This document shows positions 24,829-33,256 of a stretch of 64,000 nt of DNA, in pieces. The DNA comes from Macrococcoides psychrotolerans (GTDB taxonomy: Bacteria > Bacillota > Bacilli > Staphylococcales > Staphylococcaceae): the NCBI RefSeq assembly GCF_038095555.1, contig NZ_CP124591.1, positions 496,001 to 560,000 of the forward strand. Reading direction: 5' to 3'. The notes under the pieces were generated by a model, which saw nothing but the letters and a program-made list of their open reading frames with translations, made no database searches and had not been told where the DNA came from. The position numbers were made by a program, and so were the translations under genes. Numbering within the stretch: position 1 is the stretch's first letter; each line of letters starts with the position of its first letter.

Positions 24829-26896
24829 ACTTAATAACCAGGTCACAAAACGTCGAGAAGATGGCTTCTTTGATATTGATAAAGATCAAGAAGCGCTTAA
24901 AGTTTACTTAGAAGAAATAAAAGATAAAACGATAACATTTGATACACCGATTGCGCGTCTTAAGTATCTCGTTGAACAAGATTTTTATTATGATTTATTT
25001 AATGAATATAACGAAACAGATTTGAACGATATTATTAAGTATGCACAAGACATTGAATTTAACTTTGCGAGTTATATGTCGGCAAGTAAATTCTTTAAAG
25101 ATTATGCATTGAAAACAAATGATAAACAGCAATATCTAGAAGATTATAAAGAGCATGTTATTATTGTAAGCCTATATTTAGCTAAAGGTGATGTAAATAA
25201 GGCGAAACAATTAATCTCTGCGATGATTGAGCAACGTTATCAACCGGCGACACCTACATTTTTAAATGCAGGCCGTGCAAGACGCGGTGAGCTTGTATCT
25301 TGTTTCTTATTAGAAGTAGATGATAGTTTAAATTCTATCAACTATATCGACTCAACTGCGAAACAATTATCTAAAATTGGTGGCGGTGTTGCAATTAACT
25401 TGTCAAAGTTACGCGCACGAGGAGAAGCAATTAAAGGCATTAAAGGTGTGGCTAAAGGTGTATTACCTGTAGCTAAAGCGCTCGAAGGCGGATTTAGTTA
25501 TGCGGACCAGCTAGGACAACGTCCAGGTGCAGGTGCTGTATACTTAAACATCTTCCATTATGACGTGCTTGAGTTCTTGGATACGAAGAAGGTAAATGCT
25601 GATGAAGACTTACGTTTATCAACGATTTCTACTGGACTTATCGTACCAAGTAAATTCTTTGATTTGGCGAAAGAGGGCAAAGATTTCTTTATGTTTGCAC
25701 CACATACAGTGGAACGTGAATATGGTTTAACGCTAGACGATCTAAACATTGATGAAATGTATGACGAACTTGTGGAAAATCCAAATATTATGAAGAAATC
25801 TAAAGATGCACGTGAAATGTTAAACTTGATTGCTCAAACGCAACTTCAATCGGGTTATCCATACTTAATGTTTAAAGACAATGCGAACAAAGTGCATGCA
25901 AATTCGAATATCGGTCAGATTAAGATGAGCAATTTATGTACAGAAATCTTCCAATTACAAGAAACATCCATTATTAATGATTATGGCACTGAAGATGAAA
26001 TCAAACGAGATATTTCATGTAACTTAGGATCATTGAATATTGTGAATGTAATGGAATCTAAGAAATTTAAAGATTCAGTACATACTGGTATGGATGCACT
26101 TACAACTGTGAGTGATGAAGCGGATATTAAAAATGCTCCTGGTGTGGCAAAAGCAAATCGCGAACTGCATTCGGTTGGGCTTGGTGTCATGAACCTACAT
26201 GGCTACTTAGCAAAGAATAAAATTGGATATGAATCAGAGGAAGCGAAAGAATTCGCAGCGACGTTCTTTATGATGTTAAACTATTATTCATTAGAACGCT
26301 CTATGGAAATTGCCCTTGAACGAAATGAGACATTCGCAGACTTCGAAAAGTCAGATTATGCATCTGGTACTTATTTCGACAAATATATTGTGAAAGACTA
26401 TAGACCTACAACAGACAAAGTTGTTGAACTTTTTGAAGGGATAGCAATCCCAACGCCAGAAGATTGGGCAGGTCTTAAAGAAAAAGTGATGGAAAATGGA
26501 CTATTCCATGCATATCGTCTTGCTATTGCACCGACACAAAGTATCTCTTATGTGCAAAATGCAACAAGTTCTGTTATGCCGATCGTTGATCAGATTGAGC
26601 GTAGAACTTATGGTAATGCTGAAACATTCTATCCTATGCCATTTTTATCACCTGAAACAATGTGGTTCTACAAATCAGCATTTAATACAGATCAAATGAA
26701 GTTGATTGATCTAATTGCGACAATTCAGGAACATATAGACCAAGGTATCAGTACAATATTATTTGTGAACAGTGATATTTCTACGAGAGAACTTGCAAGA
26801 CTATACGTATATGCACATCATAAAGGTTTAAAATCACTGTATTACACAAGAAATAAATTGTTAAGTGTTGAAGAATGTACAAGCTGCGCAATCTAA
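24791..26896 (+). CDS. nrdE: Class Ib ribonucleoside-diphosphate reductase alpha subunit
   Basis: NrdE reduces ribonucleoside diphosphates. The GTG start at 24791 is seven bases after AAGGTGG, inside nrdI. The 701-residue sequence has PATPTFLNAG, the active-site cysteine in ELVSCFLLEV, a second in RDISCNLGSLN, the substrate loop NLCTEIFQ and the C-terminal redox pair in ECTSCAI. APTQSISYVQNATSSVMPIV marks the phosphate-binding loop. There is no N-terminal ATP-cone, as expected for class Ib. It works with NrdF and NrdI. Confidence 0.96.
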   Translation: MNIAQEKQYNHIELNNQVTKRREDGFFDIDKDQEALKVYLEEIKDKTITFDTPIARLKYLVEQDFYYDLFNEYNETDLNDIIKYAQDIEFNFASYMSASKFFKDYALKTNDKQQYLEDYKEHVIIVSLYLAKGDVNKAKQLISAMIEQRYQPATPTFLNAGRARRGELVSCFLLEVDDSLNSINYIDSTAKQLSKIGGGVAINLSKLRARGEAIKGIKGVAKGVLPVAKALEGGFSYADQLGQRPGAGAVYLNIFHYDVLEFLDTKKVNADEDLRLSTISTGLIVPSKFFDLAKEGKDFFMFAPHTVEREYGLTLDDLNIDEMYDELVENPNIMKKSKDAREMLNLIAQTQLQSGYPYLMFKDNANKVHANSNIGQIKMSNLCTEIFQLQETSIINDYGTEDEIKRDISCNLGSLNIVNVMESKKFKDSVHTGMDALTTVSDEADIKNAPGVAKANRELHSVGLGVMNLHGYLAKNKIGYESEEAKEFAATFFMMLNYYSLERSMEIALERNETFADFEKSDYASGTYFDKYIVKDYRPTTDKVVELFEGIAIPTPEDWAGLKEKVMENGLFHAYRLAIAPTQSISYVQNATSSVMPIVDQIERRTYGNAETFYPMPFLSPETMWFYKSAFNTDQMKLIDLIATIQEHIDQGISTILFVNSDISTRELARLYVYAHHKGLKSLYYTRNKLLSVEECTSCAI

Positions 26897-26900
26897 ATCA

Positions 26901-26926
26901 TTAAAGGCTGAATTATCAGCCTTTAA
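26901..26926 (+). other. Hairpin between nrdE and nrdF
   Basis: TTAAAGGCTGA and TCAGCCTTTAA form a perfect 11-bp stem with a 4-base loop in the 61-base gap. No T tract follows, so it is not a clear terminator. It may protect or process the mRNA and set the nrdE to nrdF ratio. Confidence 0.6.
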
Positions 26927-26957
26927 AATATGTATAACAATCAAAAGGACTGAAAAT

Positions 26958-27926
26958 ATGATAGCCGTTAACTGGAATACACAAGAAGACATGACAAATA
27001 TGTTCTGGAGACAGAATATCTCACAGATGTGGGTAGAATCAGAATTTAAAGTTTCAAAAGATATTGCAAGCTGGAAAGAGTTGACTGAAGATGAAAAGTA
27101 TACATTCAACCATGCACTTGCTGGTCTCACAGGATTAGATACACATCAAGCGGACGATGGTATGCCACTCATCGGTCTGCATACGAAAGATTTACGTAAA
27201 AAAGCAGTTTATTCATTTATGGGGATGATGGAGCAGATCCATGCAAAAAGTTATTCTCATATTTTCACTACGCTCTTACCATCTGCTGAAACGAACGATT
27301 TACTTGATAACTGGGTTGTGAATGAACCACATCTAAAGTTTAAATCAGAAAAGATCGTTTCTAGATACCATAAACTTTGGGGCAAAGAAGCAACAATCTA
27401 TGATCAGTATATGGCACGTGTTGCCAGCGTATTCTTAGAGACATTCTTATTCTATAGTGGATTTTATTATCCACTATACTTAGCTGGTCAAGGTCGCATG
27501 ACGACGAGTGGAGAGATTATTCGTAAGATTCTGCTAGACGAATCTATTCACGGTGTATTTACAGGATTAGATGCACAAAGTTTACGCAATGAATTAACAG
27601 ATGATGAGAAATTGCGTGCAGATAAAGAGATGTATGATTTATTAAAGGAACTCTATGCAAATGAAGAGCGTTATACTAAGATGCTGTATGACCGTGTCGG
27701 GCTCACAGAGGATGTCTTAAATTATGTACAGTATAACGGTAACAAAGCATTAGCAAACTTAGGATTTGAACCTTATTTTGAAGAGAAAGGCTTCAATCCA
27801 ATCATTGAGAATGCCTTAAACACTTCTACGAAAAACCACGACTTCTTCAGTGTTAAAGGTGATGGTTATGTCATTGCATTAAACGTAGAAGCATTAACAG
27901 ACGAAGACTTCCAATTTGAATCTTAA
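26958..27926 (+). CDS. nrdF: Class Ib ribonucleoside-diphosphate reductase beta subunit
   Basis: NrdF carries the dinuclear metal centre and tyrosyl radical. The 322-residue protein starts MIAVNWN, after AAAGGA. The metal ligands can be placed in GLDTHQAD (Asp), MEQIHAKSYSHIF (Glu and His), ASVFLETFLFYSGF and LLDESIHG. The C-terminal tail EDFQFES ends in the acidic/aromatic peptide that docks onto NrdE. An upstream in-frame start at 26865 lies in nrdE and has no ribosome site. A strong terminator closes the operon. Confidence 0.95.
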   Translation: MIAVNWNTQEDMTNMFWRQNISQMWVESEFKVSKDIASWKELTEDEKYTFNHALAGLTGLDTHQADDGMPLIGLHTKDLRKKAVYSFMGMMEQIHAKSYSHIFTTLLPSAETNDLLDNWVVNEPHLKFKSEKIVSRYHKLWGKEATIYDQYMARVASVFLETFLFYSGFYYPLYLAGQGRMTTSGEIIRKILLDESIHGVFTGLDAQSLRNELTDDEKLRADKEMYDLLKELYANEERYTKMLYDRVGLTEDVLNYVQYNGNKALANLGFEPYFEEKGFNPIIENALNTSTKNHDFFSVKGDGYVIALNVEALTDEDFQFES

Positions 27927-27934
27927 TATTTGAC

Positions 27935-27965
27935 GAGCTTGTGACAAATGTCGCAAGCTCTTTTT
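27935..27965 (+). terminator. nrdIEF operon terminator
   Basis: GAGCTTGTGAC pairs with GTCGCAAGCTC across a 4-base loop, followed by TTTTT. Confidence 0.9.
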
Positions 27966-28053
27966 AAGTACAGTATTTGTCACAAATTGGACATTGCTAC
28001 AAATATATAAAACAGACATAATTGTAAGCGTATAAATATTGAGGAGGAACATT

Positions 28054-28803
28054 ATGAACGCTAAAAGATTATTGATGATAGGTCTATGCACAGTTGCTTT
28101 AGCAGCATGTGGCAAAGAAGAAAAGAAAGAAGGGCATGAAAGGCATGAAAATCATGCAACAACATCTGATAAAAAAGTACAACCGTTAACGGTAGATCTA
28201 ACTGTACCTGAGCATGTAGAAAAGGGGAAAACAGTAGAAATTAAAGCACTCGTGAAACATGGAAAAGAAAAAGTGAATGATGCTGATGAAGTAATGTTTG
28301 AAGTGATTAAAGATGGCGATACAAAAAATTCTGTTAAAGAAAAAGTTAAAGAAGCGAAAGATGGTGTTTACACGTTTACATATAACTTTAAAGAAGATGG
28401 CACATATAACATTATTAGCCATGTTACAGCATTTAACCAGCATACAATGCCGAATAAAGAAATAACGATTGGAGATGCTGCACAACAGCATAGTCATCAA
28501 GATCACCATCATGCCGGTATGATACATATAATGGATATTAAAGCAGAGAAAGATAAAGAAACAACATTAATGATGCATGTAATGGATGCAGAAGGCAAGC
28601 CGTTAACAGAGGCATCTGTTGCAAGATTTGAAGTGAAGACACCTTCTGGAAAGACTGAGTGGGTGGACTTGCAGGAAAGTAAACTCGGAGAATATGAAAC
28701 AAAACATACATTTGCTGAGAGTGGAAAATATACCGTTACAGCACATGCAGAAAAGCAACCTGACTTTCATGTTCATAATGATACAGAATTTGAAGTGAAA
28801 TAA
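28054..28803 (+). CDS. Histidine-rich lipoprotein with YtkA/FixH-like domains
   Basis: This 249-residue exported lipoprotein has a short signal ending in the lipobox LAAC (Cys near 18), so it is anchored outside the membrane. Two Ig-like repeats follow: one from about 45 to 140 (VDLTVPEHVEKGKTVEI) and one from about 160 to 249, resembling the YtkA/FixH-type fold. Histidine clusters GHERHENH and HSHQDHHHAGMIHIMD suggest metal binding, perhaps copper or zinc; that is inference. GAGGAGG precedes ATG 28054. It stands between two strong terminators and is its own unit. Confidence 0.75.
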   Translation: MNAKRLLMIGLCTVALAACGKEEKKEGHERHENHATTSDKKVQPLTVDLTVPEHVEKGKTVEIKALVKHGKEKVNDADEVMFEVIKDGDTKNSVKEKVKEAKDGVYTFTYNFKEDGTYNIISHVTAFNQHTMPNKEITIGDAAQQHSHQDHHHAGMIHIMDIKAEKDKETTLMMHVMDAEGKPLTEASVARFEVKTPSGKTEWVDLQESKLGEYETKHTFAESGKYTVTAHAEKQPDFHVHNDTEFEVK

Positions 28804-28818
28804 GCGCGTCAATAATAA

Positions 28819-28857
28819 AGAGCTTGAGATATCATACTGTATATCTCAAGCTCTTTT
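28819..28857 (+). terminator. Terminator after the YtkA/FixH-like lipoprotein gene
   Basis: AAGAGCTTGAGATA pairs with TATCTCAAGCTCTT across a short loop and continues in TTT. It lies before the convergent murB stop. Confidence 0.88.
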
Positions 28858-28879
28858 TGGCTAATATTAACTCTTTTTA

Positions 28880-29794
28880 TTATAATGGTTCTCCGATAAT
28901 TCTTACTTCTGTTTCTAGCGCAATGCCTGAATTTTTATAGACAGTTTCCTGAATGTGGGCAATCATATTTTCGTAATCAGTCGCAGTTCCTTCGTTCACA
29001 TTTACGATAAAACCAGCATGTTTTTCAGACACTTGCACGCCGCCGATGATGTGACCTTGTAACTGTGCCTCTTGAATAAGTTTACCAGCAAAGTGACCCG
29101 GTGGACGTCTAAACACACTGCCGCAAGATGGGTATTCTAGTGGCTGCTTTGATTCTCGACGTTCAGTGAGTATGTCCATTTGTGACTGGATAGACTGAAT
29201 ATCCCCAGGAGCAAGCTTAAAACTAGCTTCAAGTACGACAAAATGTTCTTTTTGGATAATACTAGTACGGTAGTCAAGTTCTAATGCCTGATTATCAAGT
29301 GAGATGATTTCACCCTCATGGTTAATGACTAAAGCATGATCAATCACATCCTTAATTTCACCGCCATAAGCTCCAGCGTTCATAAATACAGCACCGCCAA
29401 CAGAGCCTGGAATACCACACGCAAATTCAAGACCGGTTAAATGATGGTCTCTTGCAGTTCTGCTAACATCGATAATCGCTGCACCACTGCTGGCAGTTAT
29501 ACACTGCCCATTAACTTTTATTTTGGTAAGGTTAAGTAGACTGATAACAATGCCTCTAATGCCACCATCTCGAATGATAATATTTGAACCATTTCCTAAA
29601 AATGTAACTGGGATATCATTTTGTTTAGCTACATTTAATGCGGCCTGTACCTCTGCATAGTTTGTCGGTATGACATATATATCAGCATTGCCACCAGTTT
29701 TCGTATAAGTATATTTCTTTAATGGTTCATTGATTTTTATATGTTCTGACTGAATAGATTTCTTCAGCTGATCGACTATAGTATGTAATTGCAT
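28880..29794 (-). CDS. murB: UDP-N-acetylenolpyruvoylglucosamine reductase
   Basis: MurB is the FAD-dependent enzyme that completes UDP-MurNAc for peptidoglycan. The 304-residue sequence has YTYTKTGGNAD, the FAD-binding GNGSNIIIRDGG, GLEFACGIPGSVGGAVFMNAGAYGG, the catalytic-serine region YPSCGSVFRRPPGHFAGKLI and a C-terminal glutamate in ALETEVRIIGE. The lack of a type-I tyrosine loop makes it a type IIa MurB. ATG 29794 is chosen because AAAGGG stands at the right distance; two upstream in-frame ATGs lack one. A TATAAT lies at 29832-29827. Confidence 0.95.
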   Translation of the reverse strand: MQLHTIVDQLKKSIQSEHIKINEPLKKYTYTKTGGNADIYVIPTNYAEVQAALNVAKQNDIPVTFLGNGSNIIIRDGGIRGIVISLLNLTKIKVNGQCITASSGAAIIDVSRTARDHHLTGLEFACGIPGSVGGAVFMNAGAYGGEIKDVIDHALVINHEGEIISLDNQALELDYRTSIIQKEHFVVLEASFKLAPGDIQSIQSQMDILTERRESKQPLEYPSCGSVFRRPPGHFAGKLIQEAQLQGHIIGGVQVSEKHAGFIVNVNEGTATDYENMIAHIQETVYKNSGIALETEVRIIGEPL

Positions 29795-29848
29795 AAATGT
29801 TCGCCCTTTCATTGAATTCATTCCTCATTATAGCAAAGGATAGCATAA

Positions 29849-30346
29849 TTAGACAGAAAGACATTGATGAAACCATGACGATTTTTCATCTTCATATTGT
29901 TTCAAGTTGAGATGTGCATCAATCTTCTGTTTAAAATGATTATATTCCGTAATATGATTCAGTAAATAGCGTTGCCCTTCCAAATATTGAACTTGTTTTT
30001 TACTATCTTTCTCAACAATATGAAGTCGAACTTGTTCATTAAGTGTTTTAAGACTATCAAACTGAGAAAAGACACATTTTTTCTTATATGGATGATGTAA
30101 TCTATAAAATCCTGATAAGTTTAAACGTTTTTCATCCAATGTCGTTATTTCATGAAGTCGCTTCACAATTACAAGAATATCGATAATTCCTGAAGTATTT
30201 GCTCCTTCAATTGCAGTTGAGCCGATATGATATGTTTTAATCACTGGTGAATCGAGCAGGTTTAATAAACTTTGCTGTATTATTTTGTACTCTGATACAT
30301 AGCGATCAGGGGAATAGTTGATAAAATTATTAGGTTTTACTTTCAT
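29849..30346 (-). CDS. GrpB family (UPF0157) protein
   Basis: This 165-residue protein belongs to the GrpB/UPF0157 group, which shares a nucleotidyltransferase-like fold. The family motif appears as YHIGSTAIEGANTSGIIDILVIV near residues 40-62, with a later VRLHIVEKD. The usual family form is HIGSTAVPGL..KPIIDI, so the active-site-like aspartate is retained but the lysine-proline pair is replaced by TSG. Function of the family is not established. ATG 30346 follows AAAGGA; an upstream in-frame start at 30364 would place that site inside the gene. Confidence 0.75.
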   Translation of the reverse strand: MKVKPNNFINYSPDRYVSEYKIIQQSLLNLLDSPVIKTYHIGSTAIEGANTSGIIDILVIVKRLHEITTLDEKRLNLSGFYRLHHPYKKKCVFSQFDSLKTLNEQVRLHIVEKDSKKQVQYLEGQRYLLNHITEYNHFKQKIDAHLNLKQYEDEKSSWFHQCLSV

Positions 30347-30436
30347 TTTAAATCTTCCTTTCAAGTTTGAAAAAATAAATCATGTTTTCATTCTAATCAT
30401 TTTTAGGTATAATATTGATATCTAAGGAGAGCCGAT

Positions 30437-31336
30437 ATGAATAAAATTAATATATTTATATATTTAATAATGAGTATATCAATTATTCTTGCAGCGTGTG
30501 GGGATAAAGTGACATCTGATATTAAAAATTATAAAGCGGAAATGCATGATGTACAATCAGAAGAAAAGAAGCTTGTACATGAATTGGATAAACTAGGTTT
30601 AGATAAAGCTGATCAATTGCTCGGATCGGAAGTAACAGAAGAAAAGAAAAAGAAGTTGAAGTTAATTGAAGAATCGATACATAACAAGATAAGACCTCAG
30701 TTGAAAGTTTATGAACAAAAAGTGAAAGCCATTAACCCTGAAACCTCTGAAGTAAAGGAAGTTCATAACATTTATAAAAGAAATTTAATCAAGAAAAAAC
30801 AGTTTATTCTGGATCTGGAACACTATATGAAGTTGTTTAATCAATCGATTCAATCTAATGAAAAGATACTTCAGTATACGGAAGTATTTGAAAAAAATAA
30901 GGCTTTAAGTGAACAATATGCAAATCAAGTTTCAGCCAATGGGAAAGACGCAAAGGAATACGAACTATTAGCGGATGTTATTAATGACAATAGTGAGCAG
31001 CTTAAAAACAAAGTTGAATATTTATCAACTGATGCAACGGTTAAACAAAAGCAGCAGTATATTGAAAGTAAACTACTCCCATTTCTAAAATCGAATATTG
31101 ACAAACTTAATCAGACTCAGATCTCTTCAAAAAATGTATTGGGTATGCGTAAAGCAACAATTGAAATTTATTATAGCCTGATGAATTATTATAGAGAACG
31201 TAAGCTTGCGATGAATATTGAAACCAAGTTACAAAATATGCCGATTCAAGATATTCTGAAAAACACAAAATATATCCAGTCAATCGATGATGAATATTAT
31301 GAAGCATTAGGAAAGCTAGAAGAAAAAAATAAATGA
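30437..31336 (+). CDS. Coiled-coil lipoprotein, YkyA/EMYY-like
   Basis: This 299-residue lipoprotein has a signal peptide with lipobox LAAC (Cys near 21). The mature part is almost all charged alpha-helix with heptad character (EEKKLVHELDKLGLDKADQLL, EEKKKKLKLIEESI), typical of the YkyA-like cell-wall-binding lipoprotein group. The C-terminus contains DDEYYEALGKLEE, somewhat like the EMYY motif of a staphylococcal lipoprotein family. Function is unknown. AAGGAGAG precedes the ATG. The stop lies inside the following terminator. Confidence 0.65.
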   Translation: MNKINIFIYLIMSISIILAACGDKVTSDIKNYKAEMHDVQSEEKKLVHELDKLGLDKADQLLGSEVTEEKKKKLKLIEESIHNKIRPQLKVYEQKVKAINPETSEVKEVHNIYKRNLIKKKQFILDLEHYMKLFNQSIQSNEKILQYTEVFEKNKALSEQYANQVSANGKDAKEYELLADVINDNSEQLKNKVEYLSTDATVKQKQQYIESKLLPFLKSNIDKLNQTQISSKNVLGMRKATIEIYYSLMNYYRERKLAMNIETKLQNMPIQDILKNTKYIQSIDDEYYEALGKLEEKNK

Positions 31337-31365
31337 TACCATTATAAGGTATCATTTATTTTTTT
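31327..31365. terminator. Bidirectional terminator between convergent genes
   Basis: AAATAAATGATACC and GGTATCATTTATTT pair across 7 bases, with an A tract on one side and a T tract on the other. It serves both the lipoprotein and the convergent small membrane protein. Confidence 0.88.
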
Positions 31366-31571
31366 AAATATTGTTGTTCCTTCTGTTTCTTTGATATGAT
31401 GATGTTTTTAGAAATTACTGTAAGCACCCAGATGATAAATGCAGCAATAATGATGAATGAAAGTCCACTATGATTTTTGAAATCAATGACAAACAATACT
31501 ACGTAAATAAACAGACATAAATTAATAGTATCTACGAAAGTCCAGCGTTTTAATGGATATTTTTGATTCAT
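31356..31571 (-). CDS. Small membrane protein, unknown
   Basis: This 71-residue protein has two hydrophobic helices (about 17-34 and 39-58), a short basic N-terminus and a lysine/glutamine-rich tail (SKKQKEQQYLKK). ATG 31571 is chosen for its GGAGGT. The pattern resembles many small uncharacterised Firmicutes membrane proteins, and I can assign no family. It is convergent with the coiled-coil lipoprotein and shares its terminator. Confidence 0.6.
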   Translation of the reverse strand: MNQKYPLKRWTFVDTINLCLFIYVVLFVIDFKNHSGLSFIIIAAFIIWVLTVISKNIIISKKQKEQQYLKK

Positions 31572-31715
31572 TATAACCTCCAATAAAGATATTTATTTCA
31601 TTATATCATGTGTATTATATTAAGATAGGGGTATAATAAATATTAATGCGATTGCTAAATACGTAGAAGCGTGATATATTTTATCTTTGAAGGCACAGAT
31701 AGGTGGAAAAATAAG

Positions 31716-32036
31716 ATGATGATTAAAATTAATACAATCGAGCAGTTCGAGAAGTTATTAGAAGAACATACGAATGTATATTTCCTGAAACACTCTGACA
31801 CTTGTCCGATCTCTGCAAGTGCATATGACCAGTTCGAGAACTTTATGTATGAAAGAGATATTAATGGTTATTACTTAATTGTTCAGCAGGCTAGAGAACT
31901 TTCAGACTATATTGCTGATTTAACTAAAGTAAAGCATGAATCTCCTCAAGCTTTTTATTTCTCAGATAAAACTGTGAAATGGCATGACAGTCATAGAAAT
32001 ATTACAATAGCAAATCTTTCTAAAGCAGAAGAATAG
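31716..32036 (+). CDS. ytxJ: YtxJ-type monothiol bacilliredoxin
   Basis: This 106-residue thioredoxin-fold protein has the single-cysteine active site HSDTCPISASAYDQF near residues 26-40. TCPIS replaces CxxC, as in the bacillithiol-system YtxJ family. Such proteins probably remove bacillithiol from mixed disulfides. ESPQAFYF is the cis-proline region. ATG 31716 lies nine bases after AGGTGG; an upstream in-frame start at 31671 is less likely. Confidence 0.87.
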   Translation: MMIKINTIEQFEKLLEEHTNVYFLKHSDTCPISASAYDQFENFMYERDINGYYLIVQQARELSDYIADLTKVKHESPQAFYFSDKTVKWHDSHRNITIANLSKAEE

Positions 32037-32066
32037 AATGTACGATGCTTTATCAAAACAATCGAT

Positions 32067-32097
32067 AACTAATAGAATTTCTATTAGTTATTTATTT
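32067..32097 (+). terminator. ytxJ terminator
   Basis: AACTAATAG pairs with CTATTAGTT over five bases, followed by ATTTATTTT. It sits just before the ribosome site of the next gene. Confidence 0.75.
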
Positions 32098-32108
32098 TGG
32101 AGGAAACG

Positions 32109-33179
32109 ATGAAGATATTAATAGCGATGGATACTTTCTTTAATACGTTGTATTCTCAACATGCGAATCAGTATGTATATGACGGGATAGAGACAGAAGA
32201 TGCAAATGTAGTGATGGTACCATTATTTGAGAGCGATAAAAATATGATTGATGCTCTGCTCACATGGGAAAAAGGCGCGAAACTCTCACAGCAAGTATAT
32301 AATGGCAATTTAGTTGAAACAGATATTCAAGTCGCACGTGTTGCTCACGATACAATGCTAATTGATGCAGGACAGTTCTTAAATAGTGAAGTGCCTGAAG
32401 AAACGTCAAGTTACGGACTTGGTCAGATGCTGATGAATGGTTTGGATATGGGAATGACATCCTTTATTATCTCGTTAGGAAATGTTGCAGTATTCGATGC
32501 AGGTGCAGGGATGCTACAGGCATTAGGTGCTAAGTTCTATGATCGAGATCACCAGTTGATTGATAGTGTGATGCATCAAGGGCTGCTTAAATTTGTACGT
32601 TACATGCATTTTGATGATATGGATTCAAGATTAAAACATGTGAACTTCAAAATTATTTCTGACCATAAATATCATAATTACGGAAAAAAAAGTCAAGTCA
32701 GTGCGCAGGACTATGCTTTTGACGTTAAGCAACGAGTAGATAATAGTATATGGTATATGCTACAGCAATTTAAAAAGCACGGCTTAGATTATACATACTC
32801 TCCATATGGAGGGGATGGTGGAGCGCTTAGAACAATCTTTGAACAATACTTTAAAGCAGATATCAGAACTTCCGCACAACTCATCTTTGAACGAACGCAT
32901 ATTGAATCTTTATTAGAAGAAGCAGATGTGATTATTTATGGTGGAGGAAGTAACGAAGAGACATCAGGCTCATTGATCGTCAGTGAAATCAACAATCGCA
33001 TCGATGAAAGTAAGCAATATATTTATCTTTCTGCAGGCAAACAATTTCTTGCGCATCATATAAAGGATAGCGTCGTACCACTAAATGTCTATCCAGAAGT
33101 TACTGAGCTTACAGAAGATATACAGATCGGATTACAGTTGCAGCAAGCTATTCAAAGTATCATGAAATTAAGTAAGTAA
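32109..33179 (+). CDS. Glycerate kinase family protein, diverged
   Basis: This 356-residue protein is recognisable as GarK/GlxK glycerate kinase fold: ETSSYGLGQMLMNGLDMGMTSFIISLGN, then DAGAGMLQALGAKFYD, YSPYGGDGGALR and DVIIYGGGSNEET. Yet the N-terminal nucleotide motif, usually DSFKGSLS, reads MDTFFNTLYS, losing the lysine, and GGSATNDGG reads GNVAVFDAG. Catalytic activity is therefore in doubt. It may have a changed substrate or be a regulatory relative. ATG 32109 follows GGAGGA. It is monocistronic. Confidence 0.7.
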   Translation: MKILIAMDTFFNTLYSQHANQYVYDGIETEDANVVMVPLFESDKNMIDALLTWEKGAKLSQQVYNGNLVETDIQVARVAHDTMLIDAGQFLNSEVPEETSSYGLGQMLMNGLDMGMTSFIISLGNVAVFDAGAGMLQALGAKFYDRDHQLIDSVMHQGLLKFVRYMHFDDMDSRLKHVNFKIISDHKYHNYGKKSQVSAQDYAFDVKQRVDNSIWYMLQQFKKHGLDYTYSPYGGDGGALRTIFEQYFKADIRTSAQLIFERTHIESLLEEADVIIYGGGSNEETSGSLIVSEINNRIDESKQYIYLSAGKQFLAHHIKDSVVPLNVYPEVTELTEDIQIGLQLQQAIQSIMKLSK

Positions 33180-33182
33180 TAT

Positions 33183-33231
33183 AAGACCCGAACAGTGTAG
33201 ACATAAATTATGCCTGCGTTGTTCGGGTCTT
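33183..33231. terminator. Terminator between convergent genes
   Basis: AAGACCCGAACA pairs with TGTTCGGGTCTT over a longer loop, between the glycerate-kinase-like gene and convergent pepT. Confidence 0.8.
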
Positions 33232-33256
33232 GTTATAGTGATGAGGATGTTGAAGC

